64,000 nt of DNA from contig CM063243.1 of NCBI GenBank assembly GCA_032158295.1, positions 4,472,948-4,536,947 on the forward strand, written 5' to 3'. A program made the position numbers and the translations under genes. Source of the stretch: Pycnopodia helianthoides. Lineage: Eukaryota; Echinodermata; Asteroidea; Forcipulatida; Asteriidae. The notes under the pieces are model-generated. The model was given only the letters and a program-made list of their open reading frames with translations. It made no database searches and was not told the origin of the DNA. Of this stretch, positions 44,286 through 57,600 are shown piece after piece. Positions within the stretch are counted from its first letter, which is position 1. Each line of letters begins with the position of its first letter.

Positions 44286-45624
44286 AATAATTAAACAAAT
44301 TAATTAATTAAATTAAACTGAAAATTGTTCCATGACGTTTGGAGAATTTTTAGAAACAGTTTTTGTATTTGGCTTCCTATCAGTTCTCACTTTTGTAAAA
44401 AGTTTTCAAATTTGACGGAAATTGTATTTTTTTTTAAAGCTGCATTTATAAAGGCAGAAAAGACTTTTGGAGGAGACAGTTAATGTGCTGCTAATAATAA
44501 AAGTGTGCCACGCTCAAATTTACCTAGGGGAAGCGAAAACCAGATAAAGACCCACTTGGGTTAAAAAATCTGGAAATTTTTCTACCGACCCTCAGAAGAG
44601 CGGATCAAGCTTTGTATTTGCTCCAGGTTTGTCCCAATGCAGCTGCACACACTAAATCATGTGAGAAGATGGGGAAGGCAGTATGTTCATCTTGTAGGAG
44701 TTGATATTGAAACTAGGAGTCTCTGTGATAGAAAATGGAGGAACAATATGTTGTGATCTCTGTTAAGACAAGTGAAGTTTGAGCCTGATTTGGAAACAGT
44801 GAAAGTTGAAGAAATGGCACCAGGAACCTTTTAAAACTAAAAATTGGTCTTAAAAGGAAAACCAAAACAAGCAAAAACTGCGATATGCAACACTTTTGAT
44901 GAAGGAAAAACAAAATATTTGAAATGAACTATTAGTTGTGAAAAAGAAAGAAAGATGTGTTTCCTGTTGGAAACGATAACATAATGCTGAAGTCGTGAAT
45001 TGAGGATGAAATGGTTTCCAGTGAAAGAAAGATAAATAGACAATAAATTGTTTACCTTTAATGATCACAGTAGCACATCTAGTACATCCCTCATGGTAAG
45101 GCAATGTGTCACAAGAATCAAGAATCATCAACATCAGGTTGACTGAGCACCTCCACAGAGAGTAAATGACATCATCCATGCTACATGTCTGCAGAACATT
45201 CACGGCTGATTGGCTGATAAAGCCTAATCAAAGTAGTTGATGGCCCTTTCCATCAGATGAGAGACTGTCACCTTCGGTGTGTCAAGCTATGAAAGACAAA
45301 CAAAGGTTGGCTGGCATGGCATTATTTAATATACAAGGCTTTTGAATTTTTCTCAAAAGCAATTTACCAGCATCAGAACAAAATGACAGTTGAGAAAGGC
45401 ATTGAGCAGATGTTATCCATTCATCTTGGATGACATCTTTGTTTATGTGTTATTCTGTAAAGCTTTAAAATAAAGAATCGGCCTAGCTATTTAATGCCAG
45501 GAATTTTCGTAACCAACATTTTGCCAACTTACCATCTACAAGTAAGAACATAGTATGGGTGAAAAAATTAAAGCAAATATTGCTTGATGACTGTTCATCC
45601 AAGAAGATGCCTAAATATATTTAA
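44286..45624. other. Spacer before the 505-bp satellite
   Basis: AT-rich, with overlapping short frames on both strands near 44700-45200, none with a domain. 45060-45230 has a more even base composition but no splice-paired frame. Confidence 0.35.
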
Positions 45625-48600
45625 AAGAAGAAATACATCCACAAAAGTCGTTGTTGTAGAGAAAACTGACCTGTGAACTGTGTTTTGGAGTTAGAAGTAC
45701 ATGAATGATGAACACTGGAGACGCGATCTACTGAAGACAAGCTTGAAATGAAAATCTTGCAGGCTGAAGAAGAAATTACGCCCACAGGCCATAATGAAGG
45801 AGAACTTTAATATTCCTTACTTTTCAGGTTTCCATTTTGAGAAATAGAGGAACTCTTTCAAAATAGTCAGTGCTACAAGTATGCACTGAAGAGTTTAATC
45901 TCTATGCAACAGATACTTGAAAAGTAGGAATGAAGGAGACTGGAGTTGTTGAAGAAGACTGAAAATGAAGCAGATCTTAGTTGCTGATGTAGAAATTGGC
46001 CAATACATCTTTGATCTTGATGTTTGAAGTAGAATCCATCATTTGAATGATACGTTGGAATATGAAATGCTGAACAACGAACACACAGATGCGACTCACT
46101 GAAGATATCTATGAAGGAGATTTCAGATGATGAAGAAGAAATACATCCACAAAAGTTGTTGTTGTAGAGACATCTGACCTGTGAACTGTGTTTTGGAGTT
46201 CAAAGTACATGAATGATGAACACTGGATACGCGATCTACTGAAGACAAGCTTGAAATGAAAATCTTGCAGGCTCAAGTAGAAATTAGGCCCACATGCCAT
46301 AATGAAGGAGAACTTTAATATTCCTTCCTTTTCAGGTTTCCATTTTGAGCAATAGAGGAACTCTTTCAAAATAGTCAGTTCTACAAATATGCACTGAAGA
46401 GTTTAATCTCTATGCAACAGATAATTGAAAAGTAGGAACGAAGGAGACCGTAGTTGTTGAAGAAGACTGAAAATGAAGCAGATCTTAGATGTCGATGTGC
46501 AAATTGGCCAATACATCTTTGATCTTGATGTTTGAAGTAGAATCCATCATTTGAATGATACATTGAATATGAAATGCTGAACAACGAACACACAGATGCG
46601 ACTCACTGAAGATATCTATGAAGGAGATTTCAGATGATGAAGAAGAAATACATCCACAAAAGTTGTTTTGTAGAGACATCTGACCTGTGAACTGTGTTTT
46701 GGAGTTAGAAGTACATGAATGATGAACACTGGAGACGCGATCTACCGAAGACAAGCTTGAAATGAAGGTCTTGCAGGCTGAAGTAGAAATTAGGCCCACA
46801 GGCCAAAATGAAGGAGAACTTTAATATTCCTTCCTTTTCAGGTTTCCATTTTGAGCAATAGAGGAACTCTTTCAAAATAGTCAGTGCTACAAATATGCAC
46901 TGAAGAGTTTAATCTCTATGCAACAGATACTTGAAAAGTAGGAACGAAGGAGACTGGAGTTGTTGAAGAAGACTGAAAATGAAGCAGATCTTAGTTGCTG
47001 ATGTAGAAATTGGCCAATACATCTTTGATCTTGATGTTTGAAGTAGAATCCATCTTTGAATGATATTTGGAAATATATCTATAACAACGAACTCAGATGC
47101 GACTCACTGAAGATATCTATGAAGGAGATTTCAGATGATAAAGAAGAAAACATCCACAAAAGTTTTGTTGTAGAGACATCTGACCTTGAACTGTGTTTGA
47201 GTTACGTGAATGATGAACACTGGAGACCGATCTACCGAAGACAAGCTTGAAATGAAGTCTTGCAGGCTGAAGTAAAATTAGGCACCACGCCATAATGAAG
47301 GAGAACTTTAATATTCCTTCCTTTTCAGGTTTCCATTTTAGCAATAGAGGAACTCTTCAAAAGTCAGTGCTACAAATATGCAGAAGAGTTTAATCTCTAT
47401 GCACAGATACTTGAAAAGTAGAAACGAAGGAGACTGGAGTTGTTGAAGAAGACTGAAAATGAAAGAATCTTAGTTGCTGATGTAGAAATTGGCCAATACA
47501 TCTTTGATCTTGATGTTGAAGTGAATCCAATCATTGAATGATAATTTGGAATATGAAATGCTGAACAACGAACACGAATGCGACTCACGATGAAATACTA
47601 GAAGGAGATTTCAGAGTGAATTGGAGAAATACATCCACAAAATTTGTTGTTGTAGAGACATCTGACTGGAACTGTGTTTTGGAGTTATGAAGTACAAAAT
47701 GAACACTGGAGACGGATCTACTGAAGACAAGCTTGAAATGAAAAATCTTGCAGCGTAAGTAGAAATTAGGCCCACATGACCATAAGAAGGAGAACTTAAT
47801 ATTCCTTCCTTTTCAGTTTCAATTTTGAGCATGAGGAATCTTTCAAAATAGTCAGTGCTACAAATAGCATGAAGATTTAATCTCTATCAACAGATACATG
47901 AAAAGTAGGAACAAGGAGACGTAGTTGTTGAAGAAGACTGAAATGAAGCAGATCTTATTGCAGATGTAGAAATTGGCAAACATCTTCGTTTGATGTTTGA
48001 AGTAGAATCCATCATTTGAATGATACGTTGGAATATGAAATGCTGAACAACGAACACTGTATGCGATCACTTGAAGATATTATGAAGGAGATCAGATGAT
48101 GAAGAAGAATACTCATCCAAAAAGTTGTTGTTGTAGAGAACACTACCTGTGAACTGGTTTTGTAGTTAAACATGACTGATGAACACTGGAGACGATCTAC
48201 TGAAGACAAGCTTGAAATGAAAATCTTGCAGCTGAAGTAGAAATTAGGCCCACATGCCATAATGAAGGAAACTTAATATTCCTTCCATTTGCAGGTTTAC
48301 CATTTTGAGCAATAGAGGAACTCTTTCAAATAGTCCAGTGCTACAAAATCACTGAAGAGTTTAATCTCAAATGCAACGATAATTGAAAAGTAGGAACGAA
48401 GGGAACGTAGTTGTTGAAGAAGACTGAAAATGAAGCAGATCTTATTGCTGATGTAGAAATTGGCCAATACATCTTCGTTCTTGATGTTTGAAGTAGAATC
48501 CATCATTTGAATGATATGTTGGAATATGAAATGCTGAACAACGAACACACAGATGCGACTCACTGAAGATATCTATGAAGGAGATTCAGATGATGAAGAA

Positions 48601-51600
48601 GAAAACATCCACAAAATTGTTGTTTGTAGAGACATCTGACCTGTGAACTGTGTTTTGGAGTTCAAATGTTACATGGAATGATGAACACGGAGCGATCTAC
48701 TGAAGACAAGCTTGAAATGAAAAATCTGCCAGGCTGAAGAGAAATTACGCCCACAGGCCATAATTGAAGGAGAACTTTAATATTCCTTCCTTTCAGGTTT
48801 CATTGAGCAATAGAGGAACTCTTTCAAAATAGTCAGCTACAAATATGCACTGAAGAGTTTAATACTATGCAGAAGTATTGAAAAGTAGGAACGAAGGAGA
48901 CTTATTGTTGAAGAAGACTGAAATGAAGCATGATCTTAGAGTCGATGTAGAAATTGGCCAATACATCTTTGATCTTGATGTTTGAAGTAGAATCCATCAT
49001 TTGAATGATACTTGGAAATGAAATGCTGAACAACGAACACACAGATGCGACTCACTGAAGATATCTATGAAGGGATTTCAGATGAATAAGGAGAAATACA
49101 TCCACAAAAGTTGTTGTTGTAGAGACATCTGACCTCTGAACTGTGTTTTGGAGTTCAAAGTTCATGAATGATGAACACTGGATACGCGATCTACTGAAGA
49201 CAAGCTTGAAATGAAAATCTTGCAGGCTGAAGAGAAAATTACGCCCACAGGCCATAATGAAGGAGAACTTTAATATTCCTTCCTTTTCAGGTTTCTATTT
49301 GAGCAATAGAGGAACTCTTTCAAAATAGTCAGTGCTACAAATATGCACTGAAGAGTTTAATCTCTATGCAACAGATACTTGAAAAGTAGGAACGAAGGAG
49401 ACCTGGATTGTTGAAGAAGACTAAAATGAAGCAAGATCTTAGTTGCTGATGTAGAAATTGGCCAATACATCTTCGTTCTTGATGTTTGAAGTAGAATCCA
49501 TCATTTGAATGATATGTTGGAATATGAAATGCTGAACAATGAACACAGAGATGCGACTCACTGAAGATATCTATGAAGGAGATTTCAGATGATGAAGAAG
49601 AAATACATCCACAAAAGTTGTTGTTGTAGAGACATCTGACCTGTGAACTGTGTTTTGGAGTTAACAGTACATGAATGATGAACACTGGAGATGCGATCTA
49701 CGAAGACAAGCTTGAAATGAAAATCTTGCAGGCTGAAGTAGAAATTAGGCCCACAGCCATAATAAAGGAGAACTTTAATATTCCTTCCTTTTCAGGTTTC
49801 CATTTTGAGCAATAGAGGAACTCTTTCAAAATAGTCAGTGCTACAAATATGCACGAAGAAGTTTAATCTCTATGCAACAGATACTTGAAAAGTAGGAACG
49901 AAGGAGACTGGAATTGTTGAAGAAGACTGAAAATGAAGCAGATCTTAGTTGCTGATGTAGAAATTGGCCAATACATCTTGATCTTGATGTTTGAATAGAA
50001 TCCATCATTTGAATGATATGTTGGAATATGAAATGCTGAACAACGAACACACAGATGCGACTCACTGAAGATATCTATGAAGGAGATTTCAGATGATGAA
50101 GAAGAAATACATCCACAAAAGTTGTTGTTGTAGAGACATCTGACCTGTGAACTGTGTTTTTGGAGTTACGTGAATGATGAACACTGGAGACGCGATCTAC
50201 CGAAGACAAGCTTGAAATGAAGTCTTGCAGGCTGAAGTAGAAATTAGGCCCACAGGCCAAAATGAAGGAAATTTTAATATTCCTTCCTTTTCAGGTTTCT
50301 ATTTTGAGCAATAGAGGAACTCTTTCAAAATAGTCAGTGCTACAAATATGCACTGAAGAGTTTAATCTCTATGCAACAGATACTTGAAAAGTAGGAACGA
50401 AGGAGACTGGAATTGTTGAAGAAGACTAAAATGAAGCAGATCTTAGTTGCTGATGTAGAAATTGGCCAATACATCTTCGTTCTTGATGTTTGAAGTAGAA
50501 TCCATCATTTCAATGATATGTTGGAATATGAAATGCTGAACAATGAACACAAGATGCGACTCACTGAAGATATCTATGAAGGAGATTTCAGATGATGAAG
50601 AAGAAATACATCCACAAAAGTTGTTGTTGTAGAGACATCTGACCTGTGAACTGTGTTTTGGAGTTACATGATGAATGATGAACACTGGAGATGCGATCTA
50701 CCGAAGACAAGCTTGAAATGAAAATCTTGCAGGCTGAAGTAGAAATTAGGCCCACAGGCCATAATGAAGGAGAACTTTAATATTCCTTCCTTTTCAGGTT
50801 TCCATTTTGAGCAATAGAGGAACTCTTTCAAAATAGTCAGTGCTACAAATATGCACTGAAGAGTTTAATCTCTATGCAACAGATACTTGAAAAGTAGGAA
50901 CGAAGGAGACTGGAATTGTTGAAGAAGACTGAAATGAAGCAGATCTTAGTTGCGATGTAGAAATTGGCCAATACATCTTCTTCTTGATGTTTGAAGTAGA
51001 ATCCATCATTTGAATGATATGTTGGAATATGAAATGCTGAACAACGAACACACAGATGCGACTCACTGAAGATATCTATGAAGGAGATTTCAGATGATGA
51101 GAAGAAATACATCCACAAAAGTTGTTTTTGTAGAGACATCTGACCTGTGAACTGTGTTTTGGAGTTACGTGAATGATGAACACTGGAGACGCGATCTACC
51201 GAAGACAAGCTTGAAATGAAGATCTTGCAGGCTGAAGTAGAAATTAGGCCCACAGGCCATAATGAAGGAGAACTTTAATATTCCTTCCTTTTCAGGTTTC
51301 CATTTTGAGCAATAGAGGAACTCTTTCAAAATAGTCAGTGCTACAAATATGCACTGAAGAGTTTAATCTCTATGCAACAGATAATTGAAAAGTAGGAACG
51401 AAGGAGACTGGAGTTGTTGAAGAAGACTGAAAATGAAGCAGATCTTAGTTGCTGATGTAGAAATTGGCCAATACATCTTCGTTCTTGATGTTTGAAGTAG
51501 AATCCATCATTTGAATGATACGTTGGAATATGAAATGCTGAACAACGAACACACAGATGCGACTCACTGAAGATATCTTTGAAGGACATTTAGATGATGA

Positions 51601-54600
51601 AGAAGAAATACATCCACAAAAGTTGTTTTTGTAGAGACATCTGACCTGTGAACTGTGTTTTGGAGTTCAAAGTTCATGAATGATGAACACTGGATACGCG
51701 ATCTACTGAAGACAAGCTTGAAATGAAAATCTTCAGGCTGAAGTAGAAATTACGCCCACAGGCATAATGAAGGAGAACTTTAATATTCCTTCCTTTTCAG
51801 GTTTCTATTTTGAGCAATAGAGGAACTCTTTCAAAATAGTCAGTGCTACAAATATGCACTGAAGAGTTTAATCTCTATGCAACAGATACTTGAAAAGTAG
51901 GAACGAAGGAGACTGGAATTGTTGAAGAAGACTGAAAATGAAGCAGATCTTAGTTGCTGATGTAGAAATTGGCCAATACATCTTCGTTCTTGATGTTTGA
52001 AGTAGAATCCATCATTTCAATGATATGTTGGAATATGAAATGCTGAACAATGAACACAGAGATGCGACTCACTGAAGATATCTATGAAGGAGATTTCAGA
52101 TGATGAAGAAGAAATACATCCACAAAAGTTGTTTTTGTAGAGACATCTGACCTGTGAACTGTGTTTTGGAGTTAGAAGTACATAAATGATTAACACTGGA
52201 GACGGGATCTACTGAAGACAAGCTTGAAATGAAAATCTTGCAGGCTGAAGTAGAAATTAGGCCCACATGCCATAATGAAGGAGAACTTTAATATTCCTTC
52301 CTTTTCAGGTTTCCATTTTGAGCAATAGAGGAACTCTTTCAAAATAGTCAGTGCTACAAATATGCACTGAAGAGTTTAATCTCTATGCAACAGATACTTG
52401 AAAAGTAGGAACGAAGGAGACCGTAGTTGTTGAAGAAGACTGAAAATGAAGCAGATCTTAGTTGCTGATGTAGAAATTGGCCAATACATCTTCGTTCTTG
52501 ATGTTTGAAGTAGAATCCATCATTTGAATGATACGTTGGAATATGAAATGCTGAACAACGAACACAGCGATGCGATTCACTGAAGATATCTATGAAGGAG
52601 ATCTCAGATGATGAAGAAGAAATACATCCATAAAAGTTGTTGTTGTAGAGACAACTCACCTGTGAACTGTGTTTTGTAGTTACATGAATGATGAACACTG
52701 GAGACCGATCTACTGAAGACAAGCTTGAAATGAAAATCTTGCAGGCTGAAGTAGAAATTAGGCCCACATGCCATAATGAAGGAGAACTTTAATATTCCTT
52801 CCCTTTCAGGTTTCCATTTTGAGCAATAGAGGAACTCTTTCAAAATAGTCAGTGCTACAAATATGCACTGAAGAGTTTAATCTCTATGCAACAGATAATT
52901 GAAAAGTAGGAACGAAGGAGACCGTAGTTGTTGAAGAAGACTGAAAATGAAGCAGATCTTAGTTGCTGATGTAGAAATTGGCCAATACATCTTCGTTCTT
53001 GATGTTTGAAGTAGAATCCATCATTTGAATGATATGTTGGAATATGAAATGCTGAACAACGAACACAGCGATGCGATTCCCTGAAGATATCTATGAAGGA
53101 GATCTCAGATGATGAAGAAGAAATACATCCACAAAAGTTGTTGTTGTAGAGACATCTGACCTGTGAACTTAGTTTTGGAGTTACATGAATGATGAACACT
53201 GGAGACGCGATCTACTGAAGACAAGCTTGAAATGAAAATCTTGCAGGCTGAAGTAGAAATTAGGCCCACATGCCATAATGAAGGAGAACTTTAATATTCC
53301 TTCCCTTTCAGGTTTCCATTTTGAGCAATAGAGGAACTCTTTCAAAATAGTCAGTGCTACAAATATGCACTGAAGAGTTTAATCTCTATGCAACAGATAA
53401 TTGAAAAGTAGGAACGAAAGAGACCGTAGTTGTTGAAGAAGACTGAAAATGAAGCAGATCTTAGATGCTGATGTAGAAATTGGCCAATACATCTTTGATC
53501 TTGATGTTTGAAGTAGAATCCATCATTTGAATGATACGTTGGAATATGAAATGCTGAACAACGAACACAGCGATGCGATTCACTGAAGATATCTATGAAG
53601 GAGATTTGAGATGATGAAGGAGAAATACATCCACAAAAGTTGTTTTTGTAGAGACATCTGACCTGTGAACTGTGTTTTGGAGTTAGAAGTACATAATGAA
53701 CACTGGAGACGGGATCTACTGAAGACAAGCTTGAAATGAAAATCTTGCAGGCTGAAGTAGAAATTAGGCCCACATGCCATAATGAAGGAGAACTTTAATA
53801 TTCCTTCCTTTTCAGGTTTCCATTTTGAGCAATAGAGGAACTCTTTCAAAATAGTCAGTGCTACAATATGCATGAAGAGTTTAATCTCTAGCAACAGATA
53901 TTGAAAAGTAGGAACGAAGGAGACCGTAGTTGTTGAAGAAGACTGAAAAGAAGCAGATCTTAGTGCTGATGTAGAAATTGGCCAATACATCTTCGTTTGA
54001 TGTTTGAAGTAGAATCCATCATTTGAATGATAGTTGGAATATGAAATGCTGAACAACGAACACACAGATGCGACTCACTGAAGATATCTTTGAAGGAGAT
54101 TTAGATGATGAAGAAGAAATACATCACAAAGTTGTTGTTGTAGAGACATCTGACCTGTGAACTGTGTTTTGGAGTTAAAGTTCATGATGATAACACTGGA
54201 ACGGATCTACTGAAGACAAGCTTGAAATGAAAATCTTGCAGGCTAAGAAGAAATTAGCCACAGCCATAATGAAGGAGAACTTTAATATTCCTTCCTTTTC
54301 AGGTTTCCATTTTGGCAATAGAGGAACTCTTTCAAATAGTCAGTCTACAAATATGCACTGAAGAGTTTAATCTCTATGCAACAGATAATTGAAAAGTAGG
54401 AAGAAGGAGACGAGTTGTTGAAGAAGACTGAAAATGAAGAGATCTTATTGCTGATGTAGAAATTGGCCAATACATTTAATCTTGATGTTTGAAGTAGAAT
54501 CCATCATTTGAATGATACGTTGGAATATGAAATGCTGAACAACGAACACACAGATGCGACTCACTGAAGATATCTTTGAAGGAATTTAGATGATGAAGAA

Positions 54601-57600
54601 GAAATACATCCACAAAAGTTGTTTTTGTAGAGACATCTGACCTGTGAACTGTGTTTTGGAGTTAAAGTACATGAATGATTAGACACTGGATAAGCTGATC
54701 TACTGAAGACAAGCTTGAAATGAAAATCTTGCAGGCTGAAGAAGAAATTAGCCCACAGGCCATAATGAAGGAGAACTTTAATATTCCTTCCTTTTCAGGT
54801 TTCATTTTGAGCAATAGAGGAACTCTTTCAAAATAGTCAGTGCTACAAATATGCACTGAAGAGTTTAATCTCTATGCAACAGATACTTGAAAAGTAGGAA
54901 CGAAGGAGACTGGAATTGTTGAAGAAGACTGAAAATGAAGCAGATTTAGTTGTGATGTAGAAATTGGCCAATACATCTTCGATCTTGATGTTTGAAGTAG
55001 AATCCATCATTTGAATGATATGTTGGAATATGAAATGCTGAACAAGAACACCAGAGATGCGACTCACTGAAGATATCTATGAAGGAGATTTCAGATATGA
55101 AAAGAAATACATCCACAAAAGTTGTTGTTGTAGAGACATACTGACCTGTGAACTGTGTTTTGGAGTTCTGATGAATGATGAACACTGGAGAGCGATCTAC
55201 CGAAGACAAGAGCTTGAAATGAAAGATCTTGCAGGCTGAAGTAGAAATTAGGCCCACAGGCCATAATGAAGGAGAACTTTAATATTCCTTCCTTTTCAGG
55301 TTTCCATTTTGAGCAATAGAGGAAACTCTTTCAAAATTAGTCAGTGCTACAAATATGCACTGAAGAGTTTAATCTCTATGCAACAGATACTTGAAAAGTA
55401 GGAACGAAGGAGATGGAATTGTGAAGAAGACTGAAAAATGAAGCAGATCTTAGTTGCGGATGTAGAAATTGGCCAATACATCTTATTCTTGATGTTTGAG
55501 AGTAAATCCATCATTTGAATGATATGTTGGAATATGAAATGCTGAACAACGAACACACAAAGATGCGACTCACTGAAGATATCTTTGAAGGAGATTTTGA
55601 GATGATGAAGAAGAAATACATCCACAAAAGTTGTTGTTGTAGAGACATCTGACCTGTGAACTGTGTTTTGGAGTTCATGTTGAATGATGAACACTGGATA
55701 CGCGATCTACTGAAGACAAGCTTGAAATGAAAATCTTGCAGGCTGAAGTAAGAAATTACGGCCCACAGGCCATAATGAAGGAGAACTTTAATATTCCTTC
55801 CTTTTCAGGTTTCCTATTTTGAGCAATAGAGGAACTCTTTCAAAAATAGTCAGTGCTACAAATATGCACTGAAGAGTTTAATCTCTATGCAACAGATACT
55901 TGAAAAGTAGGAACGAAGGAGACTGAGTTGTTGAAGAAGACTGAAAATGAAGCAGATCTTAGTTGCTGATGTAGAAATTGGCCAATACATCTTCGTTCTT
56001 GATGTTTGAAGTAGAATCCATCATTTGAATGATATGTTGGAATATGAAATGCTGAACAACGAACACAGAGATGCGACTCACTGAAGATATCTATGAAGGA
56101 GATTTCAGATGATGAAGAAGAAATACATCCACAAAAGTTGTTGTTGTAGAGACATCTGACCTGTGAACTGTGTTTTGGAGTTAACATGAATGATTAACAC
56201 TGGAGACTGCGATCTACGAAGACAAGCTTGAAATGAAAATCTTGCAGGCTGAAGAAGAAATTAGGCCCACAGGCCATAATGAAGGAGAACTTTAATATTC
56301 CTTCCTTTTCAGGTTTCCATTTTGAGCAATAGAGGAACTCTTTCAAAATAGTCAGTGCTACAAATATGCACTGAAGAGTTTAATCTCTATGCAACAGATA
56401 CTTGAAAAGTAGGAACGAAGGAGACTGGATTGTTGAAGAAGACTGAAAATGAAGCAGATCTTAGTTGCGATGTAGAAATTGGCCAATACATCTTTATTCT
56501 TGATGTTTGAAGTAGAATCCATCATTTGAATGATATGTTGGAATATGAAATGCTGAACAACGAACACACAGATGCGACTCACTGAAGATATCTATGAAGG
56601 AGATTTTAGATGATGAAGAAGAAATACATCCACAAAAGTTGTTTTTGTAGAGACATCTGACCTGTGAACTGTGTTTTGGAGTTAGAAGTACATAAATGAT
56701 TAACACTGGAGACGTGATCTACTGAAGAGAAGACTGAAAATGAAGCAGATCTTAGTTGCTGATGTAGAAATTGGCCAATACATCTTCAATCTTGATGTTT
56801 GAAGTAGAATCCATCATTTGAATGATACGTTGGAATATGAAATGCTGAACAACGAACACACAGATGCGACTCACTGAAGATATCTTTGAAGGACATTTGA
56901 GATGATGAAGAAGAAATACATCCACAAAAGTTGTTTTTTGTAGAGACATCTGACCTGTGAACTGTGTTTTGGAGTTCAAAGTTCATGAATGATGAACACT
57001 GGATACGCGATCTACTGAAGACAAGCTTGAAATGAAAATCTTGCAGGCTGAAGAAGAAATTACGCCCACAGGCCATAATGAAGGAGAACTTTAATATTCC
57101 TTCCTTTTCAGGTTTCTATTTTGAGCAATAGAGGAACTCTTTCAAAATAGTCAGTGCTACAAATATGCACTGAAGAGTTTAATCTCTATGCAACAGATAC
57201 TTGAAAAGTAGGAACGAAGGAGACTGGAATTGTTGAAGAAGACTGAAAATGAAGCAGATCTTAGTTGCTGATGTAGAAATTGGCCAATACATCTTCGTTC
57301 TTGATGTTTGAAGTAGAATCCATCATTTCAATGATATGTTGGAATATGAAATGCTGAACAATGAACACAGAGATGCGACTCACTGAAGATATCTAAGAAG
57401 GAGATTTCAGATGATGAAGAAGAAATACATCCACAAAAGTTGTTGTTGTAGAGACATCTGACCTGTGAACTGTGTTTTGGAGTTACATGATGAATGATGA
57501 ACACTGGAGACGCGATCTACCGAAGACAAGCTTGAAATGAAAATCTTGCAGGCTGAAGTAGAAATTAGGCCACAGGCCATAATGAAGGAGAACTTTAATA

